A stretch of DNA of 64,000 nucleotides from RGDT01 sp964630925 (GTDB lineage: Bacteria > Planctomycetota > Planctomycetia > Gemmatales > Gemmataceae), in NCBI GenBank assembly GCA_964630925.1, contig CAZVZK010000033.1:1-64000 (forward strand). Reading direction: 5' to 3'. Below, in pieces: positions 42,037 through 50,268 of this stretch. A program made the translations under genes and the position numbers. Below the pieces are notes generated by a model. That model did not search any database. It had not been told where the DNA came from and was given only the letters and a program-made list of their open reading frames with translations. Positions within the stretch are counted from its first letter, which is position 1, and each line of letters starts with the position of its first letter.

Positions 42037-42134
42037 AAGGATGAAGGATGAGGGATGAGAAGGACGCCGGATCGGGGGGCGGCCTCGCGATCAGGCCACC
42101 CCTTCTCATCCTTCATCCTTCATCCTTCATCCTT
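42037..42134. repeat. Inverted repeat of AAGGATG units
   Basis: The left arm (42037-42063) is made of AAGGATGA-type units and the right arm (42101-42134) is its inverted copy with one extra unit. Together they can fold into a long hairpin with a 37-base loop that has its own small GGCCT/AGGCC stem. It lies between the response-regulator and kinase genes. Its translations resemble the HPSSFIL-like strings I recall from spurious planctomycete proteins, so it is probably a dispersed repeat. Confidence 0.75.
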
Positions 42135-42142
42135 ACGAGCCG

Positions 42143-42733
42143 TCAGGCGGTCGCCGCCGGCTCCATCTCCAGCAGGGCGCACATGCGGTCGATCATGACG
42201 TCGATCTCGAACGGCTTGCGCAGGAAGTCGTCGGCCCCGGCCAGACGCAGCTCCTGGATCTTGTCGTCCTCGACCAGGCCGGAGATGCACAGGATGCGCA
42301 CGTCCTCCAGGGAGGCGTCGGCCCGCACACGCTGGCAGACCTCCTTGCCGTTGATGTCCGGCAGCATGTAGTCGAGGATGATGATGTCGGGGCGGTAGTC
42401 CTTGACCATCATGCCGGCGTCGAAGCCGTTGTTGGCGATGCGCACCTCGAACCGCCCGTCCTCCTCGAGGACCTTGTTCATCAGGTCCACGATCTCGATG
42501 TCGTCGTCCACCAGCAGGGCCCGGCGCTTGCCGGACTCCAGGGCGTCGGTCGGGATGCTGTTATCCTTCATGAAGCGGTACAGCGCCTCACGCGGGATGC
42601 GGCGGAACTTGGAGCCGGGCACCCGGAAGCCCTTGAGCTGCCCATTATCGAAGCAGCGGATGATGGTCTGCTGGCTGACCTTGCAGATCTTGGCCGCCTC
42701 GCCGGTCGTGAAAACGGTCTTCATCACGCTCAT
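42143..42733 (-). CDS. Response regulator with N-terminal excisionase/MerR-type DNA-binding domain
   Basis: The 196-residue protein reverses the usual order: residues 1-60 form an excisionase-like winged helix (FTTGEAAKICKVSQQTIIRCFDNGQLKGF), and residues 70-190 are a receiver. The receiver has acidic residues at 76-78, the phospho-acceptor Asp121 in IILDYMLPDING and Lys173 in LRKPF. It would bind DNA in a phosphorylation-dependent way. The likely kinase is the HDOD-like histidine kinase downstream. A near-consensus promoter lies about 300 bases upstream. Confidence 0.9.
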   Translation of the reverse strand: MSVMKTVFTTGEAAKICKVSQQTIIRCFDNGQLKGFRVPGSKFRRIPREALYRFMKDNSIPTDALESGKRRALLVDDDIEIVDLMNKVLEEDGRFEVRIANNGFDAGMMVKDYRPDIIILDYMLPDINGKEVCQRVRADASLEDVRILCISGLVEDDKIQELRLAGADDFLRKPFEIDVMIDRMCALLEMEPAATA

Positions 42734-43221
42734 CCATCCCTACGGGCACAAGCCCGTCGCACGAGTACGGCCGGCGTCGCTGACGCCAGGCCCGGTTCCT
42801 CCGTGAGCCGCCTCTGCCTCGATCCGATCTACGACGGGGCGTACGGCCCCTGAATGTCCACATCGCCCCGCCGCGCGTACCTTCCACGCGTCGGCCCCTC
42901 TGGGAGGGCCGATTTCGATTGGCGTTCCTTCGCCGGACACGGCTTCGGAGTCGTGCCGGTGTCCGGGGAGCCCGGACGGTCAAGGTGTACTGCGGAGGTG
43001 GAGGAAGGGTTGCCGACCTTTCCAACACTCGCGATTATAACCAACCTGTGAAGCGTGTCAACATCGCCTCCCTCCCTGCCTTCACTCCAAACTCCTTGGA
43101 CGCCTTCATCTTGTGACGACCCTCCGGAATTTTCCCCGAAGGGCCTCTTTTGCCCCCCCCGCCCTCTCTCATCGGACCGCCCCGCCCTCCGGGGCCACCC
43201 TGTCTTCGCCAGATTGCCCGA
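42734..43221. other. Long gap with response-regulator leader
   Basis: This 488-base stretch lies between the response-regulator start and the mnmG stop. It holds the near-consensus minus-strand promoter at 43034-43061 and, downstream of it, an untranslated leader of about 290 bases. The leader has several GC-rich inverted segments but no gene, tRNA-like fold or known riboswitch that I recognise. Between the promoter and mnmG there is a 6-bp hairpin (GCCCCG/CGGGGC) without a T-run. Confidence 0.5.
43034..43061 (-). promoter_or_regulatory. Near-consensus promoter for the response-regulator transcript
   Basis: On the minus strand a perfect TTGACA (43061-43056) and a perfect TATAAT (43039-43034) are separated by 16 bases, in an otherwise very GC-rich context. 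Transcription would begin near 43027, about 295 bases ahead of the response-regulator ATG. Confidence 0.7.
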
Positions 43222-45054
43222 TCAGCCGAGGTGGATGAGCAGCACCGCCAGGTCATTCGGGCTGATCCCGCTGATGCGGCCGGCCTGCCCGAACGTGGCC
43301 GGGCGGACACGTGTCAATTTCTCCTTCGCCTCCATGCGGAGCTGTGGCACCGCGTGGTAGTCGAACGTCGCCGGGATCGCCTTGCCCTCCAGACGCTGGA
43401 AGCGCTCCACCTGCACCGCCTGGCGCCCGATGTAGCCCGAGTACTTCGCCTCCAGCACCACCTGCTCGCGCACGTCCGCCGCCGGCTCGCCCAGCGCCGG
43501 GTGCATCTCACGCACCTGCTCCCACGTCACCTCGGTGCGCCGCAGCCAGGTGGACAGGGTGTCCCCCCCGTGCCTGTGAGACTCCAGCGTTCGCGTCAAC
43601 GCGGCGATACCCGCCTCCTTGCGCTCGAGCCGACCCCAGTCGGCGTCGTTGACCAGCCCGACCCGCCGCCCCAGGGGCGTGAGCCGGCGGTCGGCGTTGT
43701 CGTGCCGCAGCAGCAGCCGGTACTCGGCCCGGCTGGTGAACATGCGGTACGGCTCATCGACCCCCCTCGTGACGAGGTCATCGATGAGGACTCCGATATA
43801 CGCCTGACTGCGGTCCAGGATCAAGGGCGCTTCCTGTCTTCGCAGGAGCGCCGCGTTGATGCCGGCCATCAATCCTTGCGCCGCCGCCTCCTCGTACCCC
43901 GTCGTCCCATTGATCTGCCCCGCGAAGAACAGCCCAGCCACCGGCTTCGTCTCCAGCGTCGAGTGGAGCTGCGTCGGCGGGGCGTAGTCGTACTCCACCG
44001 CGTACCCCCAGCGCAGCACCTCCGCGTCCTCCAGGCCGGGGATGAGCCGCAACATCCCCTGCTGCACGTCGCGCGGTAGCGAGGTCGAGATGCCGTTGAC
44101 GTAATACTCCAGGGTGTTGCGCCCCTCGGGCTCGAGGAAGAGCTGGTGCGACTCCTTCTCCGCGAACCTCACCACCTTGTCCTCGATGCTCGGGCAGTAG
44201 CGCGGCCCCCGGCTGTCGATCTGACCCGAGTACATGGGGGCGCGGTGCAGGTTGGCACGGATGAGGGCGTGGGCCGCCGCCGTGGTCTGCGTGATGTGGC
44301 ACATCATCTGCGGCTGCGCGATCTTCTCCGTGGCGAAGCTGAATGGGCGCGGGTCGTCGTCGCCCGGTTGCGGCTCGCACTTGCCGAAGTCGATGGTGCG
44401 CCCGTTGAGACGGCATGGTGTGCCGGTCTTGAAGCGGGCCAGCTCGAAGCCGCATGACGCGAGCGACTCGGAGAGCGACTCGGCGGAGCCGTCGCCGGCC
44501 CGCCCGCCGCGGGCCTTCGACTCGCCGGTGTGCATGATCGCCTTGAGGAACGTCCCCGTGGTGAGGACGACGCACGGGGCGCGGTACAGCGTGCCCCCTT
44601 GCGCGAGGACGCCGGCCACCCGCCGCGTCTGCCCGCGCTCGTTGGGCGCCGGCAGCGGCTCGATGACGAGGCCCTCGACCACCTCCTGGCGCAGGGTCAG
44701 GTTCGCCGTCTGCTCCACCACGTGCTTCATGTGAAACTGATAGGCCTTCTTGTCGGCCTGGGCGCGCGGCGAGTGCATGGCCGGGCCCTTGGTGCGGTTC
44801 AACATCCTGAATTGGATCGCCGTCGCGTCGATGCACTTGCCCATCTCGCCCCCGAGGGCGTCGATCTCGCGGACGATCTGCCCCTTGGCCACGCCGCCGA
44901 TGGCCGGGTTGCAGGACATGGCCGCGACGGCGTCGGCGTTCATGGTCAGCAGGACCGTGCGCGTCCCCATGCGGGCGGCGGCGAGGGCGGCCTCGACGCC
45001 GGCGTGCCCGGCGCCGACGACGGCGACATCGAAGTCGTAGGTGAGTGAAGGCAT
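43222..45054 (-). CDS. mnmG: tRNA uridine-5-carboxymethylaminomethyl modification enzyme MnmG
   Basis: The 610-residue FAD protein works with MnmE to modify the wobble uridine of several tRNAs. The FAD-binding start is VAVVGAGHAGVEAALAAARMG, followed by MSCNPAIGGVAKG and IDALGGEMG, which are diagnostic of MnmG. The length is normal. No mnmE gene is in the window. A 43-base near-copy of its 5' region lies at 45935-45977. Confidence 0.97.
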   Translation of the reverse strand: MPSLTYDFDVAVVGAGHAGVEAALAAARMGTRTVLLTMNADAVAAMSCNPAIGGVAKGQIVREIDALGGEMGKCIDATAIQFRMLNRTKGPAMHSPRAQADKKAYQFHMKHVVEQTANLTLRQEVVEGLVIEPLPAPNERGQTRRVAGVLAQGGTLYRAPCVVLTTGTFLKAIMHTGESKARGGRAGDGSAESLSESLASCGFELARFKTGTPCRLNGRTIDFGKCEPQPGDDDPRPFSFATEKIAQPQMMCHITQTTAAAHALIRANLHRAPMYSGQIDSRGPRYCPSIEDKVVRFAEKESHQLFLEPEGRNTLEYYVNGISTSLPRDVQQGMLRLIPGLEDAEVLRWGYAVEYDYAPPTQLHSTLETKPVAGLFFAGQINGTTGYEEAAAQGLMAGINAALLRRQEAPLILDRSQAYIGVLIDDLVTRGVDEPYRMFTSRAEYRLLLRHDNADRRLTPLGRRVGLVNDADWGRLERKEAGIAALTRTLESHRHGGDTLSTWLRRTEVTWEQVREMHPALGEPAADVREQVVLEAKYSGYIGRQAVQVERFQRLEGKAIPATFDYHAVPQLRMEAKEKLTRVRPATFGQAGRISGISPNDLAVLLIHLG

Positions 45055-45129
45055 GGCTCGGGATACACCGTTGCGCGGCGATGCGGTATGATAGCAGAAG
45101 GACGCGAGCGGGGGGGCAGGCCGACGCCC

Positions 45130-45549
45130 ATGAGGGTGCCGAATGTGCGGTCAATCGCCATCTGCGATGAGGCCGTCCCGAGCGAATCCGAGGCAGAGGT
45201 CTTCACCCTGCTCAACGCTCGGTTCTACGCCCGGGCCGAGTCTTTCCCCGACATCCGCACCCTACACGTCTACCTGCTCTGCTTCTGCGACGCGGCCGGC
45301 GACTTCAACGGGACCGTCCTTCTGGGGAGCGATGAGGACGAGAAGCTGATCCGATACGCCCGATTCCGCGTTTCTTTCAACGGATCGCAACAGTATGCGG
45401 CACTGCGGATCGAGCTGGACGGGTGCGAGCTGCCGGGGCCTGGGGAATACTCAATCGAAGTGCGGTTCTTCACCCCGGACCTGGTGGAGCACCCCAGGGC
45501 GGATGCCAAGATCCTTCTGTATCGAACGGAGGACGGAGATGAGCGATGA
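45130..45549 (+). CDS. Small protein, possibly DUF6941-like
   Basis: The 139-residue protein begins MRVPNVRSIAICDEAV and has a beta-sandwich-like pattern: TLHVYLLCFCDAAGDFNGTV, YARFRVSFNG and LPGPGEYSIEVRFF. It loosely resembles the DUF6941 family, but this is tentative. A TATGAT hexamer at 45087-45092 could be its -10. It is divergent from mnmG and overlaps the next gene by 11 bases. Confidence 0.65.
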   Translation: MRVPNVRSIAICDEAVPSESEAEVFTLLNARFYARAESFPDIRTLHVYLLCFCDAAGDFNGTVLLGSDEDEKLIRYARFRVSFNGSQQYAALRIELDGCELPGPGEYSIEVRFFTPDLVEHPRADAKILLYRTEDGDER

Positions 45550-45901
45550 CCGGATGCCGAAGAGGCCGCCTGCCGGCCCGCCGCGCGTCTTCAAGGCCGG
45601 GCCTCACGACCCCGAGGAGGCCGCCCGCCTGTCGGCCAGCTTCGGCAAGGGGTTCGGGAACTCCTTCGTGATCCAGAACGTCCTCGACGAGCTAGAGCAT
45701 CCCCGGCACGGCGGCAAGCGCGACCTCGTGGGCATCATCGTCGGGCTGCTGGCGCACCTGACGCCCGAGCAGGCCGACGCCTTTGCTGAGACATTGCCAA
45801 CCCACCTGCCGCCGGCGGCGGTGTCGCGGTTCGCTGCTGCCGTGAAGGCGCCGATCACATTGAACGGCGGCCCCGTCGTCCCCGAGCCGGCCAGCGCCTG
45901 A
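45539..45901 (+). CDS. Small protein of unknown function coupled to the preceding gene
   Basis: The 120-residue protein starts inside the last codons of the preceding gene. It has a Pro-rich N-terminus and a helical middle (FGNSFVIQNVLDELEHP, LVGIIVGLLAHLTPEQADAF). No family is recognised. It may function with the DUF6941-like product, since the overlap implies coupled translation. Confidence 0.6.
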   Translation: MSDDRMPKRPPAGPPRVFKAGPHDPEEAARLSASFGKGFGNSFVIQNVLDELEHPRHGGKRDLVGIIVGLLAHLTPEQADAFAETLPTHLPPAAVSRFAAAVKAPITLNGGPVVPEPASA

Positions 45902-45934
45902 GCTCGCTCTCGCGGACGACCAGGCCCTCGGCGC

Positions 45935-45977
45935 CGGCGTCGGCGTTCATGGTCAGGAGGACCGTGCGCATCCCCAT
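45935..45977 (-). pseudogene. Short duplicated fragment of mnmG
   Basis: Forty-three bases match mnmG 44928-44970 with two mismatches, at an offset of 1007 bases. In the minus-strand reading frame it gives RTVLLTMNADA, as in MnmG. No flanking homology is seen, so it is a tiny remnant rather than a gene. Confidence 0.7.
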
Positions 45978-46026
45978 ACCGGACACGCCGAGGAGGGCCA
46001 ACGGAACCCGCTGACGCCCGCACCCG

Positions 46027-47439
46027 TCACACCGGGAACCGCCCCGCCAGCTCCGCCGCGTACCTCGACGGCAGGTTGAGGTAAAACAGGCCCAGCGACC
46101 GCAGCCCCGACAGCGTCGGCGACGCCAGCATCGCCCGCAGCTCCCCCTCGCGGATCCGCGTGTTCCCCGAGATGTCCAGCCGGCACAGCGACGCCAGCTT
46201 CGGGCAGCCGATGAGATGCTTCGCCGCCCCCGCCGTCAGGTCCGCCCGCGCCAGGCCCAGCGATGCCAGGTCGCCCAGGTGGGGGCTCTCCAGGAGCGCC
46301 GCGAGGCCGGCGTCGCCGATCAGGTTGTTGTTGAGCGACAGCGAGCGCAGCCGCGACAGGCCGGGCCAGCCCGCCAGGACGCGGGCGCGTGTCCGGCCGA
46401 TCTCGTTGTTCCCCAGGTCGAGTGACTCCAGGGACGCCAGGCCGGGGCTTTCGGCCAGCGCCTCGATCCCGCCCTGGTCGATGGCGGAGTTGTTGAGGCG
46501 AAGGTCCTTCAGGCCGGCCAAACGCGGGCAGCCGACGATGGCCCGCATCCCGCCGATCCGCACCGGCACGCCGCCCAGGTGCAGCCGCTCCAGCGGCCCC
46601 AGGTGCGGCGACCCGAACAGGCGCTCGCACCCGGCCACGCCGAGCTGCATCCCGGAGAGGTCCAGCCGCCGCACCGACGCCAGCCCCGGCCAGTCGGCGA
46701 GGGCGTCCATGTCCGGCCTGCGGAGGTCGGTCCCGCCCAGATCCAGCTCGTGCAGCGTGAAGCCACCCAGACGCGAGGCGATGGCGGGGAAGTGCCCCGG
46801 CAGGTAGTTCCCGCCGAGCGACAGCGAGCGGAGCGACGGCGGGCACCGCCCCTCGATGGCCAGCAGGGTGCGTGGACCGACCCCCGCGCCGGTCAGGTCC
46901 AGCTCCTCCAGGTGCGGCAGCGGCACCGCGTTCAGGAACGCCGCCAGACGCTCGTCGCCGAGGTTGCTCGACCGCAGGCAGAGCGACCTCGTCCGCCGCA
47001 GCGCCTCGATGGCGGCGAGGTCGGTCATCGACAACTTGGCCTGCGCCAGCCGCATGATCTGGAGGTGGTACACCGGCGTGAGCGTGAACACGTCGCCCGC
47101 GTGCTTCGCCAGCTGCCCCACGCCGAGGGTCACACGCTCGACGAAGCCGCGCCGCCACTCCACCCGCGTGAGCATCTTGCGGAGCTTGCCGAGCCACGCG
47201 TCCTCATGTGCCGCCAGGAGCCGGGCCTCCTCGATGCGCAGGTCCCACCAGCGCCGCGAGTGTTCCGAAAGTTTGGAGCGTTCGATCTGGACACGGATGA
47301 AGCGGGCGCGTTCGTCGTGGCCGCGCTCCTCCAGCCAGTCGGCCATCACCAGGCGCGGCGTGTCGTCGTCGGGGTTGGCGACGATGTCGCCGAGCAGCCC
47401 GCGGTACGCGGCGTCCTTCAGCCAGGCATCGACACTCAT
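46027..47439 (-). CDS. TIGR02996-LRR protein
   Basis: The 470-residue protein opens with the TIGR02996 repeat-companion domain (DDTPRLVMADWLEERGHDERARFIRVQ), then a linker, and from about residue 130 a series of leucine-rich repeats such as LDLTGAGVG, LSLGGNYL, LDLSGMQLG and LDLGNNEIG. It has no signal peptide. Such proteins are abundant in Gemmata and are thought to bind proteins, but no role is established. The start overlaps the stop of another TIGR02996-LRR gene (ATGA). Confidence 0.88.
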   Translation of the reverse strand: MSVDAWLKDAAYRGLLGDIVANPDDDTPRLVMADWLEERGHDERARFIRVQIERSKLSEHSRRWWDLRIEEARLLAAHEDAWLGKLRKMLTRVEWRRGFVERVTLGVGQLAKHAGDVFTLTPVYHLQIMRLAQAKLSMTDLAAIEALRRTRSLCLRSSNLGDERLAAFLNAVPLPHLEELDLTGAGVGPRTLLAIEGRCPPSLRSLSLGGNYLPGHFPAIASRLGGFTLHELDLGGTDLRRPDMDALADWPGLASVRRLDLSGMQLGVAGCERLFGSPHLGPLERLHLGGVPVRIGGMRAIVGCPRLAGLKDLRLNNSAIDQGGIEALAESPGLASLESLDLGNNEIGRTRARVLAGWPGLSRLRSLSLNNNLIGDAGLAALLESPHLGDLASLGLARADLTAGAAKHLIGCPKLASLCRLDISGNTRIREGELRAMLASPTLSGLRSLGLFYLNLPSRYAAELAGRFPV

Positions 47440-48968
47440 GGCTTGCCCCCGTCCACGTACTCGATGTGCGCCAGCCGTTCGCGCACCACGGCGGACACGG
47501 CCGCCGGTGTCAAGCGTAGCTCGCGCATGGCGTCGAGGCGTGCGGCGAGGAGTGCCGGGATGACGCCCTCGGTCAGCGGGTTGCCCGAGAGATTGACCTG
47601 CACCAGCCGCCCGGCCCAATCGGCGCCCAGCACGCGGGCCGCCCCCGCGTCGCCGATGGAATTGCCGGACAGGTCCAGCCCGACGAGCGAATCGAGATAC
47701 GGCGACTCGGTGAGGGCGCCGATGCCCGCGTCGGTGATTCCGTTCAGGCCCAGGTACAGCATCCGGCATCGGGACAGCCCCGGCCAAGCGGCCAGCGTCC
47801 GCAGGCCATCATCGCCCATCCGCGCGTCGCGCAGGTCCAGCGCCAGCGGGGCCGCCGTCATGGCCGTCAGCGCCTCGACGCCGAGCGGCCCGAGGCGGGG
47901 GTCGCGCAATACGAGGTATGTCAACGACGCCATCCATCCCGACGCAGCCAGCACACGCACCGGATCGGGCAACATGAGCGTCCCGTGGAGCGACAGCCGG
48001 CGCAGGCTCGGTGCGGAGGCGCGGCTCAGGCGGCCCGCGTCCTCCGGGTTGATGAAGCAGTCCACGAGGGCCAGCCCCTCCAGCGTCGGCAGGAATCGCG
48101 CGGCCAGTAGGTGTGCCACATCCGGACCTAACCCGCGTGACAGCGACAGCTTGCGCAGCCCGACACAAGAGGCCGCCTCGGCCGCTGCGCGAGTGCATTC
48201 CGTCTGACCGGAGCGCGGCAGGGATATGGATTCGAGACGCCAGCACGCGGATCGCAGGAGCTGGCGCCAATCGGCATTCGCGGAGTCAGGCATCTCCAGC
48301 TCGCGGACGGCGGGGAGGGCGTGTGCAAGTGCTTCGCTCACCGCGGGACCGCTGCCGCCGAGTCGTAACGATGTCACCCCGGCCGCGTTCGCCGTGTCGG
48401 CCAGCGCGGATAGCCCGCCGGGGCCGAAGCCCATCTCTTGCAGCCACAGCCCGCGCCACGAAGGCCGGAACGCGGCGGCGAGGGCCGCCATGTCCTCGTC
48501 GGTGATGCTTGACTGATGCAGATGCAGGACGCCGAGCGTATCGAGCAAAGGCGACGCGAGGAGGTGATCCAACTGCCCCGTCGCCGGACACACACGAAGT
48601 CGCTCCACCCAGGCCCACGCCTCCGTGCCGGCCCACCGCAACGCCTGCGGCCCGTTCACGGCCTTCGCCTTGGCGTCCACGACAACGAGGCCGCGCTCAT
48701 CCACCGCAGTCCGCCCTTTCGCGAGGTCGGCCTGGAACGGCGCCCATCGAGGGATCGACCTCCGCCAGCGGTCCCAGCGCAACGCCCGCAGATCAGGCGT
48801 CCCGTTGCCCGGCCCCGCCGTCACCTGGAGACGCACGAAGTCCGCCCGCTCCCGGTCGTCCTCGTCGCCGTGCTCCTCCAACCAATCCGCCAGCACGAGG
48901 CGCGCGGCGTCGTCCTCCGGCTCGGCCTTGCACGCCGACAGCAGACGCATCAGCTCGGCGCGGCTCAT
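47436..48968 (-). CDS. TIGR02996-LRR protein
   Basis: The 510-residue protein has a TIGR02996 domain (DDAARLVLADWLEEHGDEDDRERADFV), a longer insert to about residue 120 and degenerate leucine-rich repeats, including LYLGLNGITDAGIGAL and LVGLDLSGNSIGDAG near the end. Its repeats are less regular than those of the neighbouring paralogue. Both its start and its stop overlap neighbours by ATGA, so it is the middle of a coupled three-gene unit. Confidence 0.87.
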   Translation of the reverse strand: MSRAELMRLLSACKAEPEDDAARLVLADWLEEHGDEDDRERADFVRLQVTAGPGNGTPDLRALRWDRWRRSIPRWAPFQADLAKGRTAVDERGLVVVDAKAKAVNGPQALRWAGTEAWAWVERLRVCPATGQLDHLLASPLLDTLGVLHLHQSSITDEDMAALAAAFRPSWRGLWLQEMGFGPGGLSALADTANAAGVTSLRLGGSGPAVSEALAHALPAVRELEMPDSANADWRQLLRSACWRLESISLPRSGQTECTRAAAEAASCVGLRKLSLSRGLGPDVAHLLAARFLPTLEGLALVDCFINPEDAGRLSRASAPSLRRLSLHGTLMLPDPVRVLAASGWMASLTYLVLRDPRLGPLGVEALTAMTAAPLALDLRDARMGDDGLRTLAAWPGLSRCRMLYLGLNGITDAGIGALTESPYLDSLVGLDLSGNSIGDAGAARVLGADWAGRLVQVNLSGNPLTEGVIPALLAARLDAMRELRLTPAAVSAVVRERLAHIEYVDGGKP

Positions 48969-49945
48969 GCACCCATCATATCGCGGCGGGCGGCGCGGGC
49001 CGAGGCCGCCACCAGCGCCTGATAGATCGACCACACACCGAGCCCCAACAGGCTCACCATCCCGACCCACTCCGCCGGCGGCCCGCCGGCCCTCCAGTGG
49101 GCGTAGAAGTACAGGCCGGTGAACAGCAGCCACGCATACAGCATGCGGATCGCGGCCCCCTCGCCGAAGCGCAGGCCCATCGAATTGGCCAGCGCCATCA
49201 GGAACAGCCCGTGGAAGAACAGCCCCGCCATCAGCAGCCCCTGCGCCGGCAGGAAGTCCAGCCAGTGGCCCAGCTCCGGCGACAGGGTCATCCGCATGGC
49301 GAATTGCACCAGGGCGATCAGCGCCGCCCCGGCCCCGCACGCGCCGGCAGGCCACAGCATCGCGGCCACGCCCCTCGGCAGCCGGAGGGCCGTCAGGAAG
49401 CAGCCCGCGGCGAACGCGGCGAATGCGGCCGTGGTCAGCAGCGTCCGCAGGCCTGGGATGTACGAGAGGGCCGACTCATGACCGATCAGGGCGAGCGCCA
49501 GGACGGCCAGCACGCCGCCCAGAGAAAGGGCCATGCCGCCCAGGATGGGGCGGGCGGGCGGCGCCTCCGCAGGCGTCCCGTAGGACAGCCGGGCAGGCGC
49601 CGGAGGCGCCTCGGCGGGGATGCCGAGCTTGTCGCACACCAGCTTCTTCGCCCGCTCGAGGAACTTCTCGCGGCCGGCCCAGTCGTCCGATGAGCCGTAG
49701 TTCAGGTGCGTCCCGCCGTCGTACCCGCAGAGGAAGTGCGAGCCGCCGCCGAGAATCCGCGCCATCTGGTTGCGCTCGGCGGCGACGGCGAACACGCGCT
49801 TGCCCGAGGCCGGGTCGATCACGTCGAGGACGTGCCCGTACTCGATCAGGCCGACGGATTCGACATCGCCGTGCAGGACGCAGGTGTACGCGCCCATCGG
49901 GAACCGCTCCAGCACCGTCGTCCTGCCCATCGCGAGAAACGCCAT
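48965..49945 (-). CDS. Multi-pass membrane protein, first gene of a coupled unit with two LRR genes
   Basis: The 326-residue protein has a soluble N-terminal part of about 140 residues (HGDVESVGLIEYGHVLDVIDP, then LGGGSHFLCGYDGGTHL) and about seven hydrophobic helices in the rest. I do not recognise the family. The start is 49945 or 49960. The ATGA overlap with the following TIGR02996-LRR gene suggests that the LRR proteins and this membrane protein act together. Confidence 0.75.
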   Translation of the reverse strand: MAFLAMGRTTVLERFPMGAYTCVLHGDVESVGLIEYGHVLDVIDPASGKRVFAVAAERNQMARILGGGSHFLCGYDGGTHLNYGSSDDWAGREKFLERAKKLVCDKLGIPAEAPPAPARLSYGTPAEAPPARPILGGMALSLGGVLAVLALALIGHESALSYIPGLRTLLTTAAFAAFAAGCFLTALRLPRGVAAMLWPAGACGAGAALIALVQFAMRMTLSPELGHWLDFLPAQGLLMAGLFFHGLFLMALANSMGLRFGEGAAIRMLYAWLLFTGLYFYAHWRAGGPPAEWVGMVSLLGLGVWSIYQALVAASARAARRDMMGA

Positions 49946-50268
49946 GACCTCACCCCGCATCGCGTGGCCGCCTGTTCCGACATCCGCCGTACGTACGCAC
50001 CCCGCGCCGGCGCGTGACACGGCGCCGAAACGTCGGCGGGCGTGTTCGCCGTCGTCGGGACGCCCTCGCTGGTCCGTCGCCACGATCACCTTGGCCTGGG
50101 CCCGACCCTGGAGAACCCCTCGTTCTGCATCGAGGGGGAGGCGTCGGCCCTCGGGCAGGCGCGATCCTATGGCCTTGACAACGCACGCTGCCGGCCCGCC
50201 GAGGCGATGAAGGCGTGGATCGAGCGGACGGGGGCGGGCGAGGGGTGACGTTCGACCTGAAGTACCTG
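49946..50268. other. Gap with no convincing gene
   Basis: About 320 bases lie between the membrane-protein gene and the DUF6513-type gene. A 68-codon plus-strand frame (50042-50248) has somewhat protein-like composition but no recognised homology and no ribosome binding site, so I treat it as probably non-coding or a remnant. Confidence 0.45.

Noticed and set aside
42740..43028. Short minus-strand frames in the response-regulator leader
   Set aside because: They are Arg/Gly/Pro-rich, as expected for GC-rich non-coding DNA, and lack good start signals.
42840..43030. A CCGGGCTCC string in the leader that resembles part of RNase P RNA
   Set aside because: The conserved GAGGAAAGTCC block and the matching 3' domain are absent, so it is chance similarity.
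50042..50248. 68-codon plus-strand frame between two minus-strand genes
   Set aside because: No ribosome binding site, no recognised family and no coupling to neighbours; I kept it only as a note in the gap.
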